Below, in pieces: positions 6,608 through 11,370 of a DNA stretch of 11,370 nt. The stretch lies in assembly GCA_016199105.1 (NCBI GenBank), contig JACQHI010000130.1, positions 1 to 11,370 of the forward strand, written 5' to 3'. A program made the translations under genes and the position numbers. The DNA is from Lentisphaerota bacterium (GTDB lineage: Bacteria; Verrucomicrobiota; Kiritimatiellia; JAAZAB01). Position 1 is the first letter of the stretch. Each line of letters opens with the position of its first letter. Under the pieces are notes generated by a model. That model was not told where the DNA came from, searched no databases, and saw only the letters and a program-made list of their open reading frames with translations.

Positions 6608-9600
6608 ATGACGATGCGAACGACAACCGGGTGGCTCGGTATGGCCGGGGTTGCGGCAGCCGTGCTGCTTGTTATTGTGCCGGCCGCTCTTGGCGTTGTG
6701 GCGACGGGCGGCGACTCCATCGCCGATATCGGCGGCTACCGCATTCATACATTTACGAACAGCGCTGTCACCAGCTCTTTCGCCGTCACAGCCGGCGGCA
6801 GTGTCGACGTGCTGGTGGTAGCGGGTGGCGGCGGTGGGGGTGGTGGAACGGCTGCCGGCGGAGGAGCAGGCGGCTTGATTTACAGTAATGGATACGTGGT
6901 CAGCGTCAGTAATTATTCCGTCATCGTGGGTCCCGGCGGCGCCGGTGGAATCTATCTTACATCTGCACAGGGAAAGAATGGGACCAACTCGGTTTTTGGA
7001 AGCCTGATCGCAATTGGCGGCGGCGGCGGAGGGGGCGAGCCTCCTGTCCCGGGTAGCGCGGGCGGTTCTGGCGGCGGCGGCGGCTTCGGGTTCCAAGCGG
7101 GAGGCGCGCCGACGGCCGGGCAAGGAAATGCCGGCGGGGCGGGCGGCAGCGGCAGCGGCAATTATCCCTGTGGCGGCGGCGGCGGGGCCGGCGCAGTGGG
7201 AGGAAATGGGAGTGGCACAACGATAGCTGGAAACGGCGGCGTCGGACTTGCGTATTCGATATCCGGTGTCACGAACTACTACGCCGGCGGCGGTGGCGGT
7301 GCAACTTATTCGGGCGGCACACTGGGCACGGGTGGCTTGGGCGGTGGCGGCAATGGGGGCGCCTCTAATGGCGTTCCCAATACCGGCGGCGGTGGCGGCG
7401 GTCAAAAAAACGATCTCGTCGCGGCTGCCGGCGCGGGCGGGTCCGGCATCGTCATTGTGCGATACCTGTCGTTGGCGCCGTCGTTGTCGAGCGTGGCGAC
7501 GGATCCGACGTCCTCGAATCCGATTCCGGTGACGGTGACGTTTTCCGAAGCGATGTCGGAATTCACCAACACCGATATTCTGACCACGAATGCGGCCGTC
7601 CAGAATTTCGCCATGGTGAGCCCCTCGGTCTATACCTTCGATCTGATGGCCTCCAACGTGGGGATTGTGTCGGCGTGGGTTCCCCCGGGGGTTTGCACGA
7701 ACGGCGCGGGCTTGTCCAACGTCATCTCCGATCTCTTCGTCCGGGACTACCAGTTGGTGTTCACCCGGAAGTGGACGGCGGCGGCGGGTGTCTGGGAGAA
7801 TCCGGCCAACTGGGCGGGAGGCAATGTCCCCGTGGCCGGCGAAAATGCGATGATCACAAACGTCGGCGCGATCGTTTATGTGACCAATGCCGTGGCCGGA
7901 CTCAGCACGCTCACCCTGAGCCGGAGCCTCGTGTTTTCCAACTGGACCACCTGCCTTTCCGCCACCAACATTATCGTCCAGAACGGCGGCACGATGACCT
8001 GCGCGGGTCCGTTCACCAACGCGCCGCCGACCTTCACCAATGCGGCCGCCTTGTCCAACCGGGTGTGGTTGGCGTGCGACACGCTGACGGTGGGCGCGGG
8101 CGGCAGCATCAATGTGAGCGCAAAGGGCTATGCGGGCGCATTCAATGCGGCCGGTTGGGGGCCGGGAAAAGGCTGGCAATATGCGGGGGCGGGGCATGGC
8201 GGGCGAGGTGGGTATTACGGCGGAAATCCGGGAGGAGTGCAGCATGACGCGCCGGAAGCGCCCGAATATCCGGGCAGCGGCGGCGGCGGCTGGGTTTCGA
8301 CCACGGGCGGACACGGTGGCGGGGCGGTCCGGATCCAGGCGACGAATTGGGTCGAGATCAACGGGACGATAGTCGCGGATGGTCAAAACGGAGTGGGGTC
8401 CGCCACGGGCGCCGGTTCCGGCGGGGCCGTTTATATCTCCACACGCGTGTTGAGAGGAACTGGAGGTCAAATCACAGCCAAGGGAGGAACCGCGGTCAAC
8501 ACGGGGGGAGCGGGGGGAGGCGGGTGCATCGCCGTTGTCTATGATCCCTCCGCGCAAAGCACGTCGCCGGTGCCGGAAGTCCTGTTTTTAGCTTCATTTG
8601 GGGAAAATCAGGGCGGTGGTTCCGGGGATCACGGCAAGGTCGGCACTCTGTATTTTCCCGACAACGCATTGCTTCGCAGTCCGTTCTGGCACAGCGGGCG
8701 GTGGATGGTTCCGGGTTTCAGCGCCTGGTCGGTGGACAGTCTGACGGTCATCAGCAACGGTTGTCTGGTGTTTCCCTCCAGCGGGTTCAGCCTGACGGTC
8801 ACGAACGATCTTGCGTTGCGGGGGACGAGTTATGTGCGCAATCGTCTGGAGCTGACGAATGCGACGGTGACGTGCGGGGGGAATATGCTCGTGACCAACG
8901 GCTTGTTTTCGTTGAACGGCAGTTCCACCTCCATGCCGACGCTGAACTGCGGCGGCGACCTGCTGCTGACCAATGGCGCGCGCGTCTATGTGTATGCCGG
9001 AGTGACGAATGACAACACGCCGGATTATGGCGCCTGGATCGGCGTCACCGGGACAGTCATGGTGACGGCCAATGCGTGGCTGTATCCGATTTCGCATCCG
9101 ACGAACGGCGGCTCGGCGTATTTCCGTGTCGGATCCGCGCAGATCGGATCCGGCGGCGGCATTGATGCCAGTGCGAGAGGCTTTGTCGGCCGGGTAAACC
9201 TGGCCGGCTACGGGCCCGGAGCCGCCGCGCTGTATGCCGGCGGCGGGTATGGCGGGGACGGTGGCAAGTATAGCGGAAATAGCGGCGGCTATTCCTATGG
9301 CAGCGCCAATATGCCCGTGGATGCGGGAAGCTCAGGCGGCGGATGGTCCTCCTCCTATGGCGGCGCTGGAGGCGGGTTGGTGCGGATAGTGGCGAGGGGC
9401 ACCGTGACCGTGGAAGGCGCCGTCACGGCCACTGGAGAGGATACGACTGTCAACGCCACCGGCGCCGGCGCCGGGGGGGGGATTTTCATTATCGCGAGAG
9501 AATTTGCGGGAAGCAGTGGGTCCGTCAATGCCAGGGGCGGATCTTGTTCCAGCACGGGTGGTGGCGGGGGAGGGGGACGTATCGCGCTTTGGCGCGCCTA

Positions 9601-11370
9601 TGATACATTTGCCGGCTCGCTGAACTTTACCAACGGCACACACGTGGGAGGAGGAGGCTCGAATGGATATCCGGGGACGCTCTTTTTGGGTTGGGCGCCG
9701 GTGCTGAAGGTGGGGACAAACGTTCCGACGGCGCGGATCATGAAGGGTTCGAGCGTCACAAACGCAAGTTTCAGCGTGTGGAACGTGAACGCGGGGCGGC
9801 TGGGCTACACGATCTCGGACGATGCGACGTGGCTGAGCGTGGCGCCGGCGATGGGAATCAGCGAGGGGGCCGCCAATCCCATTGCCTGCGCGTATAATGC
9901 TGCCGGCTTGGCCGCGGGCAGTTACACCGGGATTGTGACGGTGACCGGTGTGGCGGCTTTTCTGAGAATGGAGTCCTTCGACAATCCGCAATTCGTACGA
10001 TTGATCCTGGAAGTGATGGAACTGAAGAAGAGCCTGGGTGGTTTGACCAATGTGGTAATGCAGGGATGTATCGCGGGCTCTCAGAGTTTCCAGGTATGGA
10101 ACGCGGGGCCGGGGAGCTTTAACTATACGGTGACGTCGAATGTGGCCTGGATGAGCGCGAGTCCGGGGAGCGGAACGCTGGGGGCGTTCGGGACGAACAC
10201 GATCGCGGTGAATTACAACACCATGAATCTGGCGCCGGGCATTTATTCGGGACGGGTGACGGTGGCGAGCGCGGAGGGAGGCGGGGCGACGCAGACGGTG
10301 GACGTGGTGATGAAGGTGGCGGGCCTGAGCGTGAGTTCGACGGCGCTGTCGCAGACGATCGACAAGGGGAGTCCGGCCTCGGCGCAGAGCTTCAGCGTGT
10401 GGAACCCGGGCGGCGGAGTGGTGAGTTACACGGTGAGCGATGACATGGCTTGGGTCTCGGAAAGTCCCGCGAGCGGGACTCTTGTCCAGCCGCCCGCTGG
10501 GGGAGCGGCTTCGATTGCGGTGAGTTATGCGGACCTGAGCGGCTATGGGGTGGGAACCTATGCGGGGACGATCACGCTGGTCGGCTCGGATGGAGGGTTT
10601 GGGGCGAGCCCGAGCGCGGTAACGCAGGCGGTAGCGGTGACGGTGAGCGTGGTGGTGCCGGCGGCGCCGGTGGTGAGCGCGAGCGACGGGGGGTATCTGG
10701 ACAAGGTGCGGGTGACCTGGCCTGCGGTCAATCGGGCGACTCAGTACGAAGTCTGGAAGGCGTCAGCGGAGGCGTGGAGCGGAGCAAGCCTGTTGGCCTC
10801 AACCAACGGGACTCTGCTGGACGACACGAATTGCGTTCCCGGGGTGCGGTATTACTACTGGGCGCGCGGGGTGAACGGGAACGGGCTGGAGGGGGAGTTG
10901 AGCGCGGCGGATGGCGGGCATCGGGGTCTGACGGCGCCGGCGGGTGTGCAGGCGAGCGACGGGTATTACACGAGCCGTGTGGATGTGACGTGGGGGAGCG
11001 TGGAAGGAGCGAGCGGGTACGAAGTTTGGCGGAGCCCGTTCAACTCGGCGAGCGTGGCGAGCCGGATTATAACCGTGTCAGGGACGAACTCCAGCGATAT
11101 GGCGACGGAGCCGTACGTGACATATTACTACTGGGTGAAAGCGATCACCGGGGTGGCGACGAGCGCGTTCGGCGTGGCGGATAGTGGGTATCGCGCGGCG
11201 CTGGGGCGACCGCGCGAGGTGACGGCGACGGACGGAGTGTTTTACGACCGTGTGCGTGTGACGTGGCCGGCGGTGGAAGGGGCGACGGCGTACCAGGTGT
11301 GGCGGGGCTCGGGCTTCAATACGAACACGGCGGTGAAGCTGTCGGATGTGAATGCGCTGGGCTATGACGA
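6608..11370 (+). CDS. Giant exported glycine-rich / BACON-like / FN3-like multidomain protein, 3' truncated
   Basis: The frame from ATG 6608 stays open for 1587 codons to the right edge, with no stop. Residues 1-32 form a signal peptide (positively charged MTMR, hydrophobic VAAAVLLVIVPAALG, likely cut near 29-32). Residues 65-288 are a glycine-rich domain starting VDVLVVAGGGGG and ending SGIVIVRYL. Residues 289-380 resemble a Big_12 Ig-like domain (VTVTFSEAM, VPPGVCTNGAG). Residues 385-420 contain W-GVWENPANW-P-GENA, a motif common before beta-helical passenger-like regions. Residues about 420-1030 are beta-helix-like and carry a duplicated glycine-rich segment. Three BACON-like units have SF(S/Q)VWN at 1054, 1160 and 1261. 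FN3-like units start at 1350, 1441 and 1532 (DGxYxxRVxVTW, YEVWR). Such modules are found in cell-surface or secreted glycan-binding and adhesive proteins. No catalytic domain is seen in the visible part. The C-terminal anchor is outside the window. Confidence 0.88.
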   Translation, partial: MTMRTTTGWLGMAGVAAAVLLVIVPAALGVVATGGDSIADIGGYRIHTFTNSAVTSSFAVTAGGSVDVLVVAGGGGGGGGTAAGGGAGGLIYSNGYVVSVSNYSVIVGPGGAGGIYLTSAQGKNGTNSVFGSLIAIGGGGGGGEPPVPGSAGGSGGGGGFGFQAGGAPTAGQGNAGGAGGSGSGNYPCGGGGGAGAVGGNGSGTTIAGNGGVGLAYSISGVTNYYAGGGGGATYSGGTLGTGGLGGGGNGGASNGVPNTGGGGGGQKNDLVAAAGAGGSGIVIVRYLSLAPSLSSVATDPTSSNPIPVTVTFSEAMSEFTNTDILTTNAAVQNFAMVSPSVYTFDLMASNVGIVSAWVPPGVCTNGAGLSNVISDLFVRDYQLVFTRKWTAAAGVWENPANWAGGNVPVAGENAMITNVGAIVYVTNAVAGLSTLTLSRSLVFSNWTTCLSATNIIVQNGGTMTCAGPFTNAPPTFTNAAALSNRVWLACDTLTVGAGGSINVSAKGYAGAFNAAGWGPGKGWQYAGAGHGGRGGYYGGNPGGVQHDAPEAPEYPGSGGGGWVSTTGGHGGGAVRIQATNWVEINGTIVADGQNGVGSATGAGSGGAVYISTRVLRGTGGQITAKGGTAVNTGGAGGGGCIAVVYDPSAQSTSPVPEVLFLASFGENQGGGSGDHGKVGTLYFPDNALLRSPFWHSGRWMVPGFSAWSVDSLTVISNGCLVFPSSGFSLTVTNDLALRGTSYVRNRLELTNATVTCGGNMLVTNGLFSLNGSSTSMPTLNCGGDLLLTNGARVYVYAGVTNDNTPDYGAWIGVTGTVMVTANAWLYPISHPTNGGSAYFRVGSAQIGSGGGIDASARGFVGRVNLAGYGPGAAALYAGGGYGGDGGKYSGNSGGYSYGSANMPVDAGSSGGGWSSSYGGAGGGLVRIVARGTVTVEGAVTATGEDTTVNATGAGAGGGIFIIAREFAGSSGSVNARGGSCSSTGGGGGGGRIALWRAYDTFAGSLNFTNGTHVGGGGSNGYPGTLFLGWAPVLKVGTNVPTARIMKGSSVTNASFSVWNVNAGRLGYTISDDATWLSVAPAMGISEGAANPIACAYNAAGLAAGSYTGIVTVTGVAAFLRMESFDNPQFVRLILEVMELKKSLGGLTNVVMQGCIAGSQSFQVWNAGPGSFNYTVTSNVAWMSASPGSGTLGAFGTNTIAVNYNTMNLAPGIYSGRVTVASAEGGGATQTVDVVMKVAGLSVSSTALSQTIDKGSPASAQSFSVWNPGGGVVSYTVSDDMAWVSESPASGTLVQPPAGGAASIAVSYADLSGYGVGTYAGTITLVGSDGGFGASPSAVTQAVAVTVSVVVPAAPVVSASDGGYLDKVRVTWPAVNRATQYEVWKASAEAWSGASLLASTNGTLLDDTNCVPGVRYYYWARGVNGNGLEGELSAADGGHRGLTAPAGVQASDGYYTSRVDVTWGSVEGASGYEVWRSPFNSASVASRIITVSGTNSSDMATEPYVTYYYWVKAITGVATSAFGVADSGYRAALGRPREVTATDGVFYDRVRVTWPAVEGATAYQVWRGSGFNTNTAVKLSDVNALGYD
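8104..8545 (+). repeat. Internal glycine-rich duplication, unit 1 (within the giant gene)
   Basis: Residues about 500-646 align with unit 2 at a constant offset of 351 residues. The pattern is INVSAKGYAG, then GPG, GG-GG-Y-GG, SGGGGW, a hydrophobic AVRIQA strand, VEINGTIVADG, TGAGSGGAVYI and TAKGG. Divergence is high at the DNA level, so the duplication is old. Confidence 0.65.
9155..9600 (+). repeat. Internal glycine-rich duplication, unit 2 (within the giant gene)
   Basis: Residues about 850-998 mirror unit 1: IDASARGFVG, GPG, GGGYGGDGG, SSGGGW, LVRIVA, VTVEGAVTATG, TGAGAGGGIFI, NARGG and GGGGGRIALW. Both units are followed by a short non-glycine segment. They look like two faces or tiers of one glycine-rich beta fold. 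Confidence 0.65.
9721..10654 (+). repeat. Three tandem BACON-like modules (within the giant gene)
   Basis: Units of about 80-105 residues share SF(S/Q)VWN-G---YT(I/V)(S/T)---(T/A)W(L/M/V)S---G, then a run ending G-Y(S/T/A)G-(V/I)TV. This is the pattern of BACON and related Ig-like domains often attached to carbohydrate-active proteins. The first two are joined by an unusually charged linker near residues 1125-1150. Confidence 0.7.
10655..11370 (+). repeat. Tandem FN3-like modules, about 91 residues each, continuing past the edge
   Basis: Starts at residues 1350, 1441 and 1532 give an exact 91-residue period. Shared features are SDG-Y---V-VTW--V-GA--YEVW near the start and YYYW in the middle of the first two units. 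The third is cut by the window end at about 56 residues. The linker length is conserved, suggesting recent tandem expansion. Confidence 0.75.

Noticed and set aside
6821..7440. Dense GGC/GGT tracts considered as a nucleotide repeat array or CRISPR-like structure
   Set aside because: There is no fixed unit length and no spacers; the tracts are simply glycine codons of a glycine-rich domain.
6572..8557. A 661-codon open frame on the - strand opposite the giant gene
   Set aside because: Its product is Arg/Ala/Gly-rich without any domain, and it mirrors the third-position GC bias of the + strand gene, which has a ribosome site, a signal peptide and clear domains.
9958..10080. Charged, helix-like linker between the first two BACON-like units, at first thought to be an inserted foreign segment
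   Set aside because: NPQFVRLILEV followed by a spacer and SFQVWN aligns with the last strand and linker of the next unit (TQTVDVVMKV...SFSVWN), so it is probably a diverged linker.
10450..11184. A 244-codon + strand frame inside the giant gene
   Set aside because: Its Gly/Glu/Arg-rich translation is an off-frame reading of G-rich codons; the FN3-like frame is clearly the real one.

Overview
The window looks like a chromosomal piece of a GC-rich, Gram-negative-type bacterium, most likely from the PVC group (Kiritimatiellota, Lentisphaerota or Verrucomicrobiota). This rests on established family knowledge plus protein style: a very large secreted protein with glycine-rich, BACON-like and fibronectin-III-like modules, a neighbouring protein ending in DxDxDG repeats, and a catabolic-looking cluster of poorly characterised hydrolases. 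There is no rRNA, tRNA or other marker to fix the taxon.

Layout. (1) Bases 1-287, + strand: the C-terminal tail of a protein entering from the left, with two DxDxDG (FG-GAP/VCBS-like) repeats. (2) Bases 288-429: a short convergent spacer with two hairpins. (3) Bases 430-6395, - strand: five tightly packed genes. In transcription order (right to left) they are a 699-aa double alpha/beta-hydrolase esterase-like protein, a 480-aa alpha/alpha-toroid-like protein of unknown function, a 249-aa amidohydrolase-fold protein lacking the metal ligands, a 266-aa amidohydrolase with the ligands intact, and a 299-aa EamA/DMT transporter. Junctions are a 23-nt overlap, two 4-nt ATGA overlaps and a 3-nt gap, so this is almost certainly one operon. 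(4) Bases 6396-6607: a divergent promoter region with a strong hairpin in the operon leader. (5) Bases 6608-11370, + strand: the first 1587 codons of a giant exported protein that runs off the right edge without a stop. Its modules are a signal peptide, a glycine-rich domain, a Big_12-like Ig domain, a duplicated glycine-rich/beta-helix-like region, three BACON-like repeats, and at least three FN3-like repeats of about 91 residues.

Working together (inference): the operon reads like a small uptake-and-processing cluster. An esterase would strip acyl groups, a toroid enzyme would act on a sugar or uronate, an amidohydrolase/lactonase-type enzyme would come next, and the permease would move substrate or product. 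The divergent giant protein may bind polysaccharide or another surface outside the cell. No substrate can be read from the sequence. The most unusual signals are a 35-bp repeat present twice in the esterase gene in two different reading frames, the active/degenerate pairings in both the amidohydrolases and the esterase domains, and the module-like similarity between the two extracellular proteins that flank the operon.
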